Shown: positions 26,020 through 34,916, numbered from the stretch's first letter. The stretch: DNA of 64,000 nt from Hungatella sp. (GCA_022792815.1 JAAWBS010000027.1:32521-96520); one strand, 5' to 3'. The notes: a model not told the origin generated them from the sequence alone. Made by a program: numbers and translations.

Positions 26020-27140
26020 AAAACCAAAATATACTGATGAATCTGGTTGGCCACGAATGCAAAGGGATAACCGTAGGGAAAAAGCTTGGTGGTCTGATCT
26101 GCCCATATTTTCAGGCCCTTATAGTGGAGGCAATCGATCTCGTTGAGCTTGTCAATGATTTGGGCATGCAGCAGATTTGTCTCTTTTTTGCTGGGCTGCA
26201 GGTCCTTGATAAATATTACAATATGTCCCCTTCTTTTTACATATGGAAGGACAAGCTCCACAGATCTTTTCAGTTTTTCGAAAAAGACATGGAGGTCAAC
26301 GTTGCCCAAGTCCCTGTCGCTGTCAGTAAAGGGAGTGGCCGTATTGCCGTACTTTTCAATGTCAGCACCTGTTTTTTCACGGCTCATCATATTCCCATAG
26401 GGGGGATCAATGAGAACCAGACTGATTTTCTCGTCACCGATTAAATCTGCCATTTCTGACTGGTCAGAAAGGATCTCCAGACAATCGCCGGCTCTGCAGC
26501 TGAATTCGGGGCATTTGATCTCTGCTGCCGCCATTTGATAAGCTTTAATATATTCGGGGTTCAGCTCGATGCCGGACGCACGCCGGTTGCACAGTCCGGC
26601 ACCTAACAGGGAACCTCCGACGCCCATGAAATAATCAAAAACAATCTCGTTTTCTTTGGTGAAGAATTCGATGATATCCCGCATTAACTGAGGCGGCTTT
26701 GGCGTGGGGTGAATTTTTCGTATTTTATGGGCGTAAGAGTCTTTTCCGTTTGTCGAGTAAGCCGTATTGATTACTGAATTTATAAAGTGGGTCCATGCTT
26801 TTCCTGTCAGATGGTTGAGAGTGTTATTCAGCTGATATCTCCTTCCATCCGGGAAGATAACCGTCTGCCCGGCATTCCCCAGAATCCGGGCTTCCTCCAG
26901 ATTGTCAATAATCCAGCGGGGAAGATTTTTTGAATCATATTCCGGGTAAACCTTTAAAAATGGTTCTGCCGCGTTGTATTGCTCGTCAATAACGGGCTGA
27001 GATTCTTTTATCAGCCTCTTAATAATCTTTGACAGTTCGGCCTCTGCTTCTGCGATCTTTTCATCCGGGTTTTCAACCCCGGCTTCCGATAATGTCTGTC
27101 TGAGCCTGGAGGTATTTAAAAAAGACATAGCTGCTGACAT
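26001..27140 (-). CDS. DNA methyltransferase (N6-adenine/N4-cytosine type)
   Basis: The 379-residue protein has HPTPKP at 144-149, the AdoMet-binding segment VFDYFMGVGG at 167-176 followed by SGIELNPEY, and the catalytic DPPY at 245-248. The order (AdoMet motif before DPPY) differs from the usual beta-class order, in which DPPY comes first. The last 30 residues (PYGYPFAFVANQIHQYILVF) are typical of site-specific N4/N6 enzymes. The first 140 residues are not recognised and may hold target recognition. It is the last gene of a three-methyltransferase operon and overlaps the preceding gene by 25 bases. Confidence 0.83.
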   Translation of the reverse strand: MSAAMSFLNTSRLRQTLSEAGVENPDEKIAEAEAELSKIIKRLIKESQPVIDEQYNAAEPFLKVYPEYDSKNLPRWIIDNLEEARILGNAGQTVIFPDGRRYQLNNTLNHLTGKAWTHFINSVINTAYSTNGKDSYAHKIRKIHPTPKPPQLMRDIIEFFTKENEIVFDYFMGVGGSLLGAGLCNRRASGIELNPEYIKAYQMAAAEIKCPEFSCRAGDCLEILSDQSEMADLIGDEKISLVLIDPPYGNMMSREKTGADIEKYGNTATPFTDSDRDLGNVDLHVFFEKLKRSVELVLPYVKRRGHIVIFIKDLQPSKKETNLLHAQIIDKLNEIDCLHYKGLKIWADQTTKLFPYGYPFAFVANQIHQYILVFRKEKP

Positions 27141-28009
27141 GGCATGTAATCCTCGCTTGTAAAATTGGTAATCACAACCTCAACCGTCCTGCAGTTGCGG
27201 TCTTTAAAATGATAATTACAGTTGGCATAAGTTTTGTCTATAAAATGGACCTGATACTGCCGGCTCCACCGGATCAGTAAATCATTGGACAGCCCTTTAT
27301 GATAAAAGACGTTGGACAGTGCAAAATTGGTCCCCTGGGCGTTTAACCGGTCCAGCAGATCCAGAAGCTGCTGCTCTTCTTTGGAGGTCCAATCCTTGAA
27401 ACCCCGTTTGCCGTCATTATAAGACCCGGTAGAAATTAAATAGGGAGGATCACAATATACCAGATCATTCCGGGATAAGTGAGACAGATCAACCTTTAAA
27501 AAGTCCCGGTTGGAAAATTTTATGTTTTTTGTTTTTAAGGCCTCACAGAATCGGATCAGGTTTGCCTCGATGCTTGCGTTATAAGAACTTCGGTCTCTGC
27601 CGAACGGGGTGTTGAATTTCTGACTGTTGTTAAATCTGATTTGGTGATTAAAGGAATAGCATGTGAGCACAAAAAAGTCCGAGATGTTTTTGGTTTCATT
27701 GTACCGCTCCCTTAACCGGTGATATCCTTCCGCATTTTGAAGGCTTAAGTCAAACTCTTTTATGGTAGAATGGATTTCCTCAATCAGTTCGTCTGTACTG
27801 ACGGAAGCAAAGTACTGATATAGTTCCAGCAGATAGCTGATCTGATCATTGCAGATAATCCTGTCAGCTTCGACGTTGATGCCGACGTTGAAACCTCCTG
27901 CAAACAGATCAACAAATGTGTTGATCTGTCTGGGGAAGATTTCAAAAATAGGTGATAATATTTTATACTTTCCGCCTGTATAGTTCAGGGGACTTTTAAT
28001 ATAATTCAT
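27116..28009 (-). CDS. D12-class (Dam-type) adenine DNA methyltransferase
   Basis: The 297-residue enzyme has the D12-class start SPLNYTGGKYKILSPI, AdoMet motif FVDLFAGGF at 32-40 and DPPY at 187-190, close to MboI/DpnII-type and Dam-type enzymes. Class members methylate adenine N6. It lies 12 bases after the first methyltransferase gene, whose stop codon region provides its ribosome binding site, and overlaps the next gene. It would protect host DNA from the convergent endonuclease. Confidence 0.9.
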   Translation of the reverse strand: MNYIKSPLNYTGGKYKILSPIFEIFPRQINTFVDLFAGGFNVGINVEADRIICNDQISYLLELYQYFASVSTDELIEEIHSTIKEFDLSLQNAEGYHRLRERYNETKNISDFFVLTCYSFNHQIRFNNSQKFNTPFGRDRSSYNASIEANLIRFCEALKTKNIKFSNRDFLKVDLSHLSRNDLVYCDPPYLISTGSYNDGKRGFKDWTSKEEQQLLDLLDRLNAQGTNFALSNVFYHKGLSNDLLIRWSRQYQVHFIDKTYANCNYHFKDRNCRTVEVVITNFTSEDYMPCQQLCLF

Positions 28010-28021
28010 GAATCTGTGCCT

Positions 28022-29053
28022 CTATTTTTCGATATAAACCAGCATCTCCTTCAGCGCCTCTTTTTCACTCTGTTCGCGGCTCTTGTATCTTCTGTAGGGA
28101 ATCCAGTAAATCTTAAAGGTTTCTGGCCTTCCGTATTTTTTCATAACACTCTCGATTTCCTGGGGAGTCATTAAGCCATCGGTACTGTAGCTTAAAATGA
28201 TATGCCGGAATTTTGCATTGCAAATCAACTGATCAAACGCCGATACAACCTTTGTCTTCAGACAAAAGTCGGATTTGTTGTTCTCGTAGGGCCTCTGGGC
28301 CGTCACCCCTTTTACTTCAGGAAAATCATATCTGGCAGCGGTCTCCAGAACATGATAATTGGGCAGGTACTGCCTTTCATTGTAGGGGGGATCAATATAC
28401 AGGACATCGCCGCAGATCTGTTTTAGCAGAAGAGCGCCATCCATGTTAAAACATTGATTGTTCTTTCCGTTGGTCACAACCGGCAGTCTGTAGGGTTCGT
28501 ATATTTTATAGGACCGCCGCTCCCATTCTTTGTGGTAGGCTCCATAAGTGCCGGAAATATTACTTACAAAAGGGATCCCCTCTACGATACACGCCAGCAG
28601 ATAGTAATATTCGTCATCTGTCAGCAATCCGTGTTCTTTCCAATACTCGGCATAATTTCTCGCGTAATCAATCCGCAGGGCGTTTGCATCATTTAAGTAC
28701 ATCCTGCCGCCGGTGGGGGCGTAGGTGTTCTGAAAAAATCTTTTTTCCCGGGGCAGCGTTTCCATCTCTTCCATAGAAAGACTTTTGAAATAGTCCAGAG
28801 GATCGGCTGTGTGTAAATGCCGCTTCAGGGCAGAAAAATCAGGGATGGAATCGCATTCTATGGTGCCGCGTTGGAGGACATAGGAAAAATACAGTAAATC
28901 ATTGGAATAAACCTCATACCACTGTTTAAAATATCGGGCAACGGTCGAGGTTCCTGAAAAAATATCACAGAAGGTTTTCGCCTCCGGAGCCTTCTCGTCA
29001 ACTACAGCCTTAATATTATCCAGCAAAAGCGTTTTACAGCCAATAAATCTCAA
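28022..29053 (-). CDS. D12-class adenine DNA methyltransferase
   Basis: The 343-residue protein starts MRFIGCKTLLLDNI, a form of the D12 N-terminus found in asymmetric-site enzymes such as M.FokI, with AdoMet motif FCDIFSGTSTVA at 28-39 and DPPYNERQY at 221-229. The start is a TTG with AGGAGA nine bases upstream; no ATG is available. It is first in the methyltransferase operon, behind a good promoter. Two D12 enzymes together are common where the recognition site is asymmetric, one per strand. Confidence 0.88.
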   Translation of the reverse strand: MRFIGCKTLLLDNIKAVVDEKAPEAKTFCDIFSGTSTVARYFKQWYEVYSNDLLYFSYVLQRGTIECDSIPDFSALKRHLHTADPLDYFKSLSMEEMETLPREKRFFQNTYAPTGGRMYLNDANALRIDYARNYAEYWKEHGLLTDDEYYYLLACIVEGIPFVSNISGTYGAYHKEWERRSYKIYEPYRLPVVTNGKNNQCFNMDGALLLKQICGDVLYIDPPYNERQYLPNYHVLETAARYDFPEVKGVTAQRPYENNKSDFCLKTKVVSAFDQLICNAKFRHIILSYSTDGLMTPQEIESVMKKYGRPETFKIYWIPYRRYKSREQSEKEALKEMLVYIEK

Positions 29054-29152
29054 TGTTGAATATCTCCTGACATAACATAATTAATTCAGATATTTTTCTG
29101 TAAGAACGGTATATTACTGCCAGCTTTACTCAGTTTTCTGAACAGTGATTAT

Positions 29153-29181
29153 AGTATAGTCTAAAACTCTTCTAAATTCAA
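29153..29181 (-). promoter_or_regulatory. Promoter of the methyltransferase operon
   Basis: Reading the minus strand, TTGAAT is followed after 17 bp by TATACT, about 100 bases upstream of the TTG start. Spacing is ideal and both hexamers are near consensus. Confidence 0.65.
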
Positions 29182-29193
29182 TGGAAAAATAAA

Positions 29194-29292
29194 GGGACTG
29201 TCGCAGCAAAGACTGTACATACAAGATATAGCATTAATTTCGAATTAGATTCTACTATATCTTGTATGTACTTTTCTTAGTGCGACAGCCCC
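29194..29292. repeat. 99-bp palindromic element with GGGRCTGTCGCA ends
   Basis: Outer arms GGGACTGTCGCA (29194-29205) and TGCGACAGCCCC (29281-29292) pair with one mismatch; inner arms TACATACAAGATATAG (29216-29231) and CTATATCTTGTATGTA (29255-29270) pair perfectly. It lies 22 bases beyond the aspA stop codon, and on that strand a T-rich tract follows, so it may serve as a terminator. The same terminal sequence bounds another hairpin at 36862-36960, suggesting a mobile, MITE-like origin; the ends resemble those I associate with IS1182-type elements, but this is from memory. Confidence 0.7.
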
Positions 29293-29314
29293 TTATGTTC
29301 ATAGGGATAAAAGA

Positions 29315-30724
29315 TCACATCTTCCGATACTCCGCCATATGCCCCGGCAGTGTCAGGGCCTTTAGGTTCATGCACTGCTCAAGCTGCTCCGGAGTCATCA
29401 GCTGCTGCTGCATCACCAGGTCGCGGACCGATACGCCGGATTCTAAGGATTGCTTGGCGATGTCAGCGGACTTCTTGTAGCCGATGTAAGGGCAGAGGGC
29501 GGTGGCGATGGCCACGCTGGACTCCACCAGCTGTTCGCACCGATCCCGGTTGGCGGTGATTCCCAGGATACAGTTGTCGGTCAGAGTCTGGACGGCGCCC
29601 CTCAGGGTGTCGATGGACTCGAAAATATTATAAAAGATCACGGGCTCGAAGGCATTGAGCTCCAGCTGTCCCGCCTCGGCGGCCAGGGTCACGGTCACAT
29701 CGTTGCCGATGACGTTGTAGGCAACCTGACTGACCACCTCGGGGATCACCGGGTTGATCTTGCCGGGCATGATGGAGGAGCCGTTCTGCTTGGGGGGCAG
29801 ATTGATCTCGCCAAGGCCGGTCTTGGGGCCGCTGGAGAGGAGCCTCAGGTCGTTGCAGATTTTGGACAGGCTGACGGCACAGGTCTTGAGCACGGAGGAG
29901 ATATGTACAAAGCCGTCCAGATTCTGGGTGGCATCGAAGAGATCCTCGGCCTGATAGCAGTTGGTGCCGCAGACCAGATTTACATTTTTGATGATGTGGA
30001 ATAAGTACACCGGGTTGACATTGATGGCAGTGCCCACGGCGGTGGCGCCGATATTTAACATCCGGAGATCTTCATCCAGATCCTTTAAGCGGTGGATATC
30101 CCGCTCCACCACGGCGGCATAGGCCTCAAAGGACTGCCCTAAGCGGATGGGAACCGCATCCTGCAGCTGGGTCCGGCCGATCTTTACCACATCGTCAAAC
30201 TCGATGGCTTTCTGGTTCAGCGCCCTGTGAAGCCGTTCCAGTTCATCTGTCAGAGCGGGGAGAAGTTCCAGGATCGTCAGCTTTCCTGCGGAGGGGATGA
30301 CATCATTGGTGGACTGAGCCATATTGACATGATCGTTGGGATGGACGATGGAGTAGTTCCCTTTTTCCCCGCCCAGGATCTCGATGGCCCGGTTGGCGAT
30401 GACTTCGTTGGCGTTCATGTTGGCGGAGGTGCCGGCGCCGCCCTGGATGGCATCCACGATAAACTGGTTGTGAAGCTTTCCCGCGATGATCTCGTCACAG
30501 GCCTGGAGGATGGCCTTGCCGATGCGCTCATCCAGCACACTGGCGGCCATATTGGTCATGGCGGCGGCTTTCTTGATGCGGGCTAAGTTGTTGATGAAGA
30601 CAGGATGAAGGGGCCGTCCGGTGATGTTGAAATTGTGTTTTGCACGTAAAGTCTGTACTCCGTAGTATGCCTTGGCAGGGACTTCCAGGGTTCCGATGGA
30701 ATCGGCTTCGATTCTTGTATTCAT
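29315..30724 (-). CDS. aspA: Aspartate ammonia-lyase
   Basis: The enzyme deaminates aspartate to fumarate and ammonia. The 469-residue protein shows TRIEADSIGTLEVPAKAYYG at the start, QGGAGTSANMNANEV, the HPNDHVNMAQSTND segment, and the signature GSSIMPGKINP; the stretch IGNDVTVTLAAEAGQLELNAFEP follows the aspartase rather than the class II fumarase pattern. I chose ATG 30724, which has AGAGAGG 7 bases upstream; the frame is open 13 codons further. It stands alone, ending at a large palindrome. Fumarase activity cannot be fully excluded by reading alone. Confidence 0.9.
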   Translation of the reverse strand: MNTRIEADSIGTLEVPAKAYYGVQTLRAKHNFNITGRPLHPVFINNLARIKKAAAMTNMAASVLDERIGKAILQACDEIIAGKLHNQFIVDAIQGGAGTSANMNANEVIANRAIEILGGEKGNYSIVHPNDHVNMAQSTNDVIPSAGKLTILELLPALTDELERLHRALNQKAIEFDDVVKIGRTQLQDAVPIRLGQSFEAYAAVVERDIHRLKDLDEDLRMLNIGATAVGTAINVNPVYLFHIIKNVNLVCGTNCYQAEDLFDATQNLDGFVHISSVLKTCAVSLSKICNDLRLLSSGPKTGLGEINLPPKQNGSSIMPGKINPVIPEVVSQVAYNVIGNDVTVTLAAEAGQLELNAFEPVIFYNIFESIDTLRGAVQTLTDNCILGITANRDRCEQLVESSVAIATALCPYIGYKKSADIAKQSLESGVSVRDLVMQQQLMTPEQLEQCMNLKALTLPGHMAEYRKM

Positions 30725-30903
30725 AATACGCCTCTCTTTGATATGTGATGGACAGTGCGGCATAAACCCATTGTCAAATGGAGCATACCACGAAAGACGT
30801 ACCGGGTAAATAGGGTAGGAAAAAAATGATTTTCTGAAACAAAACCAGAGAAAAAGTTAAGAAAATAAAGAAAATCAATACAAAAAACTTATTTTATTAA
30901 GGG

Positions 30904-30932
30904 TTTTCAGGCTCTTAAAAATATGTTAGAAT
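30904..30932 (+). promoter_or_regulatory. Promoter of the NlpC/P60 lipoprotein gene
   Basis: TTTTCA and TAGAAT are separated by 17 bp, and TG one base before the -10 box makes it an extended -10 promoter. It lies 35 bases upstream of the start codon. Confidence 0.55.
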
Positions 30933-30966
30933 AAACAGGATTCGACAAGAACAGGGGAGACCTTTT

Positions 30967-32553
30967 ATGAATAGAAAATACAGATGGATCGGAAAAAAGA
31001 ACAGAACTAACGCGGACAGTGTCATGATGATTGCTGCCGTTTTTGCGGCGTTGATTCTCGCCGGGTGTGACAGCGCGGCATATCGGGGGCAGATCGAACA
31101 GCCTACCCAGCCGCAGGAGGTCAATATTATCACGGAGGAGAGCGGGCCGCAGGAAGAAGTGCTGGAAGGGCTGGGGAGGATCACTCCAGGCGGCCCTGAG
31201 TACGACATCCTAAAGGACCTTCCGGTGCCCGAGACGGAGCCGGCTCCGGAGTATTACCGCATCGGCGTGGCCCACGAGAGTGTGGTCAAGCTTCAGGAGC
31301 GCCTGATGGAGCTGGGATTTATGGATAATGACGAGCCTACGGAGTACTACGGAACCGTGACCCAGGCGGCTGTGAAGTCTTTCCAGAGGCAGAATCATCT
31401 GGCCCAGGACGGAATCGTCGGTCCTTCCACCTGGGAGGCGATCATGGATCCGTCGGCCAAATACTATGCCACTCAGAACGGGGATCAGGGCGAGGATATC
31501 CAGAGGATCCAGGTCCGGCTCTACGAACTGGGATACCTGGCCACAGAGGATCTGGTCACAGGCAACTTCGGAGACAAGACGGAGGAGGCGGTGAAAAAGC
31601 TTCAGCAGCTCAATGATCTGGATCAGGACGGCAAAGTGGGCCAGAGGACTCTGAACCTTCTCTACAGCGACGAGATCAAACCCAACCTGCTGGCCTACGG
31701 AGATCAAAGTGAGGTGGTTCTGGCTGCTCAGGAGCGGCTAAAGACCCTGGGATACCTGACTACCGCCCCGGACGGAGCTTACGGTCTGGACACATCCGTG
31801 GCCTTAAAGCAGTTTCAGTCCAGGAATGACCTGGTCGTGGACGGCTATCTGGGTCCCTCCACCAGGGCGGTGCTCAACAGCTCCCAGGCAGTGCCCAACG
31901 GTCTGTCTCTGGGTGACCAGGGTGACAGTGTAGAGCGGGTGCAGCAGCTTCTGAGCAAATACGGCTATCTGTCATCCGCCCATGTAACCGGGTATTACGG
32001 GGAAGTGACAGAGAACGCGGTGAAGAGTTTTCAGAAGAATAACAGCCTGTCCAATGACGGTTCCGTGGGTATGCAGACCATGGCCAAGCTGACCGGTGAC
32101 AATGTGCGCCGTTCCACAGGGGGGCCGGCCACAGGCGGTTCGGGCAGTTCCGGCGGCAAAACCTCCGGGGGAAGTTCTTCCGGTGTCAGCGGCGGTGCGG
32201 GAACTCTGATCTCCATCGCCAGCTCCAAGCTGGGCTGCCCCTATGTGTACGGAGCCAAGGGTCCCAACTCTTTTGACTGTTCCGGGTTCGTGTACTGGTG
32301 CTTAAATCAGGCGGGAGTGCGGCAGAGCTACATCACCTCATCCGGCTGGCGCAGTGTGGGCAAATACACCAAGATCACCAGTTTTAACAACCTTCAGGCC
32401 GGGGATATCATCGTGGTCAGCGGCCATGTGGGCATCGTGGCAGGCGGCGGGACGGTGATCGATGCCTCCTCCAGCAACGGGAAAGTGGTCCATCGTTCTC
32501 TGAGCTCCTGGTGGAGAAATAATTTTATCTGTGGGTGGAGGATATTCGGGTAG
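30967..32553 (+). CDS. Lipoprotein with four peptidoglycan-binding repeats and NlpC/P60 domain
   Basis: The 528-residue protein is a probable cell-wall endopeptidase. It has a lipoprotein signal ending LAGC (Cys34), then four PG_binding_1 repeats of about 70 residues between roughly 95 and 375, each with an LQERLMELGF-like start and an AVKSFQ core. A Gly/Ser linker follows, then a C-terminal NlpC/P60 domain with catalytic Cys in NSFDCSGFVYW and His in SGHVGIVAGG. Such enzymes cut within the stem peptide. It stands alone before the riboflavin operon. Confidence 0.92.
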   Translation: MNRKYRWIGKKNRTNADSVMMIAAVFAALILAGCDSAAYRGQIEQPTQPQEVNIITEESGPQEEVLEGLGRITPGGPEYDILKDLPVPETEPAPEYYRIGVAHESVVKLQERLMELGFMDNDEPTEYYGTVTQAAVKSFQRQNHLAQDGIVGPSTWEAIMDPSAKYYATQNGDQGEDIQRIQVRLYELGYLATEDLVTGNFGDKTEEAVKKLQQLNDLDQDGKVGQRTLNLLYSDEIKPNLLAYGDQSEVVLAAQERLKTLGYLTTAPDGAYGLDTSVALKQFQSRNDLVVDGYLGPSTRAVLNSSQAVPNGLSLGDQGDSVERVQQLLSKYGYLSSAHVTGYYGEVTENAVKSFQKNNSLSNDGSVGMQTMAKLTGDNVRRSTGGPATGGSGSSGGKTSGGSSSGVSGGAGTLISIASSKLGCPYVYGAKGPNSFDCSGFVYWCLNQAGVRQSYITSSGWRSVGKYTKITSFNNLQAGDIIVVSGHVGIVAGGGTVIDASSSNGKVVHRSLSSWWRNNFICGWRIFG

Positions 32554-32610
32554 GGAGCCAAGGAAATCCATGGCATGGACATTACGGTGAACGGTAAACC
32601 AAAAAAGTAC

Positions 32611-32639
32611 TTTACAACTCCTCCCCGTTGCACTATAAT
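32611..32639 (+). promoter_or_regulatory. Promoter of the rib operon
   Basis: TTTACA and a perfect TATAAT are separated by exactly 17 bp. Transcription would begin just before the FMN riboswitch. Confidence 0.8.
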
Positions 32640-32653
32640 AAAAAACGAACAGA

Positions 32654-32761
32654 AATCTTCAGGGCAGGGTGCAATTCCCTACCGGCGGTAAAGCCCGCGA
32701 GCCGAAAGGCAGATCCGGTGAGATTCCGGGGCCGACAGTACAGTCTGGATGGAAGAAGATG
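32654..32761 (+). promoter_or_regulatory. FMN riboswitch (RFN element)
   Basis: The conserved RFN core is visible in order: AGGGCAGGGTGCAATTCCCT, ACCGGCGGTAAAGCCCGCGA, GCCGAAAGGCAGATCCGGTG and CCGACAGT, closed by the outer helix ATCTTC (32655-32660) with GAAGAT (32755-32760). FMN binding stops riboflavin synthesis gene expression. It lies 290 bases upstream of ribD. Confidence 0.96.
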
Positions 32762-32820
32762 AGTGGAGAGATTCGTGATCGGCGATAGCCGGATGCGGTC
32801 TTTACAGGAGTCAAGCATAT

Positions 32821-32857
32821 GCTCTGAGATAGGGAATCCCCTGTTTCAGAGCTTTTT
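32821..32857 (+). terminator. Riboswitch-controlled terminator
   Basis: GCTCTGA pairs with TCAGAGC around an inner AGGG/CCCT stem, followed by TTTTTGTTTT. Sixty bases after the aptamer, it is the expected expression platform. Confidence 0.85.
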
Positions 32858-32937
32858 GTTTTCCGATCAATAGCAGCATGGACTGCGGCGGTATAGGCGC
32901 AGGTCATCAGGATGCTGTGTTCGGTTTCATCAAGGCC

Positions 32938-32969
32938 ATCCCTGCAGAGAGATCTGACAGGGATTTTTT
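32938..32969 (+). terminator. Second terminator in the ribD leader
   Basis: ATCCCTG-CAGA pairs with TCTG-A-CAGGGAT (one bulged base, GAGA loop) and is followed by six T. It lies downstream of the first terminator and 80 bases before ribD, so the rib leader carries two. The segment between (32858-32937) shows no recognised feature. Confidence 0.7.
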
Positions 32970-33051
32970 GCATCATTATTAGGAAAGTTCTCCTAGGATA
33001 CTCAAAGATGCTCGGCAGAGATCACGCCGGGAGGAGACGAAAGGAGCCCAT

Positions 33052-34212
33052 ATGACTGACAGAGATTATATGGAGAGGGCCATCTGCCTGGCCAAAAAGG
33101 GCAGAGGATATACCAACCCCAACCCTGTGGTGGGTGCGGTGATCGTGAGAGACGGAAAGGTCATCGGCGAAGGGTATCACAGGATATGGGGAGGACTCCA
33201 CGCAGAGCGGGAGGCCATCGCGTCCCTCCGGGAGAGCGCCCGGGGAGCTTCCCTATATGTGACTCTGGAGCCGTGCTGCCATTACGGGAAGACACCGCCC
33301 TGCACCGAGGCTATCCTGGAGGAAAAGATCACCAGGGTAGTGATCGGTTCCCGGGATCCCAACCCCAAAGTGTCGGGCAGGGGAGCAGAGATCCTGCGGC
33401 AGGCGGGGGTGGAGGTGGTGGAGGATTTTATGAGGGAGGAATGCGACCGGCTGAATCCCGTATTTTTCCACTATATCACAACAGGGACCCCCTATGTGAT
33501 CATGAAATACGCCATGACCGCCGACGGAAAGATCGCTACAAAGACAGGGGCTTCCAAATGGATCACAGGGGAGAAGTCCAGAGCCGTAGTTCACGGGATG
33601 CGCCGAAACTGTATGGGGATCATGGCGGGGATCGGCACGGTTCTGGCTGACGATCCCATGCTGAATGTCCGCCTGGAAGGGACGGGGGACATCTCCGGGC
33701 CGTCAGAGGGACCCGGCAGGAGGGATCCGGTGCGGATCATCTGCGATAGCCGCCTTAGGATCCCGGAGGACAGCCGGATCTGCCGGACGGCAAAAGAATA
33801 TCCCACCATCATCGCCTGCAAAGGCCCCGGGGAGGCCGGCTCTGCCCGGGATACGGCTGTGGAGGAAAAGCGGAGGCGGCTGGAGGCAGCCGGAATCCGG
33901 GTAGTCTTTCTGCCGGACCATGGAGGAAGCGTGGATTTAAAGGCGCTCATGAGGTATCTGGGGGACTTGGGGATTGACAGTGTCCTGTTGGAGGGCGGCG
34001 GGGAGTTAAATGACAGCGCCCTTCGGGCCGGGATCGTCCGGGAGGTGAAAGTATTTGTGGCGCCGAAGATTTTCGGCGGAGCAGAGGCCAGGACTCCGGT
34101 GGCCGGCCTGGGCGTGGAGGCCGTGGAGGAGGCGGCAGGCTTAAAGCTGCAGGAGGTCTCTCGAGTGGGAGATGATATTCTGCTGGAGTATGTGACTCAA
34201 GGGATCGGGTAG
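33052..34212 (+). CDS. ribD: Bifunctional riboflavin deaminase/reductase
   Basis: RibD performs the second and third steps of riboflavin synthesis, deaminating and then reducing the pyrimidine intermediate. The N-terminal deaminase domain (1-145) has the zinc site HAEREA and PCCHYGKTPPC; the C-terminal reductase domain begins around MKYAMTADGKIATKTGASKW and includes LLEGGGELN. The 386 residues are slightly more than usual because of an insert around 215-230 and 265-275. It is the first gene of the riboswitch-controlled operon. Confidence 0.95.
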   Translation: MTDRDYMERAICLAKKGRGYTNPNPVVGAVIVRDGKVIGEGYHRIWGGLHAEREAIASLRESARGASLYVTLEPCCHYGKTPPCTEAILEEKITRVVIGSRDPNPKVSGRGAEILRQAGVEVVEDFMREECDRLNPVFFHYITTGTPYVIMKYAMTADGKIATKTGASKWITGEKSRAVVHGMRRNCMGIMAGIGTVLADDPMLNVRLEGTGDISGPSEGPGRRDPVRIICDSRLRIPEDSRICRTAKEYPTIIACKGPGEAGSARDTAVEEKRRRLEAAGIRVVFLPDHGGSVDLKALMRYLGDLGIDSVLLEGGGELNDSALRAGIVREVKVFVAPKIFGGAEARTPVAGLGVEAVEEAAGLKLQEVSRVGDDILLEYVTQGIG

Positions 34213-34262
34213 GCCAGGGCTGAGGCTGTCCGCAATCGATAAATCCTGAGGGAGGATAGTGC

Positions 34263-34916
34263 ATGTTTACTGGAATCATAGAAGAGCTGGGCAGAATCCA
34301 GTCAGTGACCCTTGCCGGAAATTCCGGCAGGATCGCGGTGAAAGCTCGCAAAGTGCTGGAAGGCACCAAGATCGGAGACAGCATCGCGGTGAATGGAGTG
34401 TGTCTCACCGTGATCTCGATCCAGAGAGACGGTTTCGTCGCCGATGTCATGGCGGAGACAGTCAGACGCAGCAACCTGGGACAGTTGCGTATGGGGGACC
34501 GGGTGAATCTGGAGCGTGCCATGGCGGCAGACGGGAGATTCGGAGGTCATATGGTGTCCGGCCACATCGACGGCACAGGCGCCATAACCGGCTACAAAAA
34601 AGAGGAGAATGCGGTCTGGGTCACCGTGGAGACGGAACCGGAGATCCTGAGACTGATCGTGGAGAAGGGCTCTGTTGCCATAGACGGCATCAGCTTGACC
34701 GTGGCAAAGGTGACCCGGACCGCATTCCAGGTTTCTGTGATCCCCCACACGGGGGAGGAGACCACTTTGCTGAAAGGCAGGCCCGGTGACAAGGTCAACC
34801 TGGAAAATGACCTGATCGCCAAATATGTGGAGCGTCTTCTGACACCCGGCGGCAGCGCTGTCCGGAATGAGCAGTCGCCTGGGATGACCATGGAGTTTTT
34901 GCAGGAATATTTGTGA
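34263..34916 (+). CDS. ribE: Riboflavin synthase, alpha subunit
   Basis: The 217-residue enzyme dismutates two lumazine molecules to riboflavin. It starts with the hallmark MFTGIIEELG and consists of two similar beta-barrel halves, seen in repeated segments SIAVNGVCLTV (about 41-51) and SVAIDGISLTV (about 138-148), each with VMAETVRRSNL or HTGEETTL-like continuation. It follows ribD by 50 bases and precedes ribBA by 38. Confidence 0.95.
   Translation: MFTGIIEELGRIQSVTLAGNSGRIAVKARKVLEGTKIGDSIAVNGVCLTVISIQRDGFVADVMAETVRRSNLGQLRMGDRVNLERAMAADGRFGGHMVSGHIDGTGAITGYKKEENAVWVTVETEPEILRLIVEKGSVAIDGISLTVAKVTRTAFQVSVIPHTGEETTLLKGRPGDKVNLENDLIAKYVERLLTPGGSAVRNEQSPGMTMEFLQEYL

Noticed and set aside
29315..30724. 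Fumarase class II instead of aspartase
   Set aside because: Segments around QGGAGTSANMNANEV and AAEAGQLELNAFEP follow the aspartase pattern more closely; biochemical proof is lacking.
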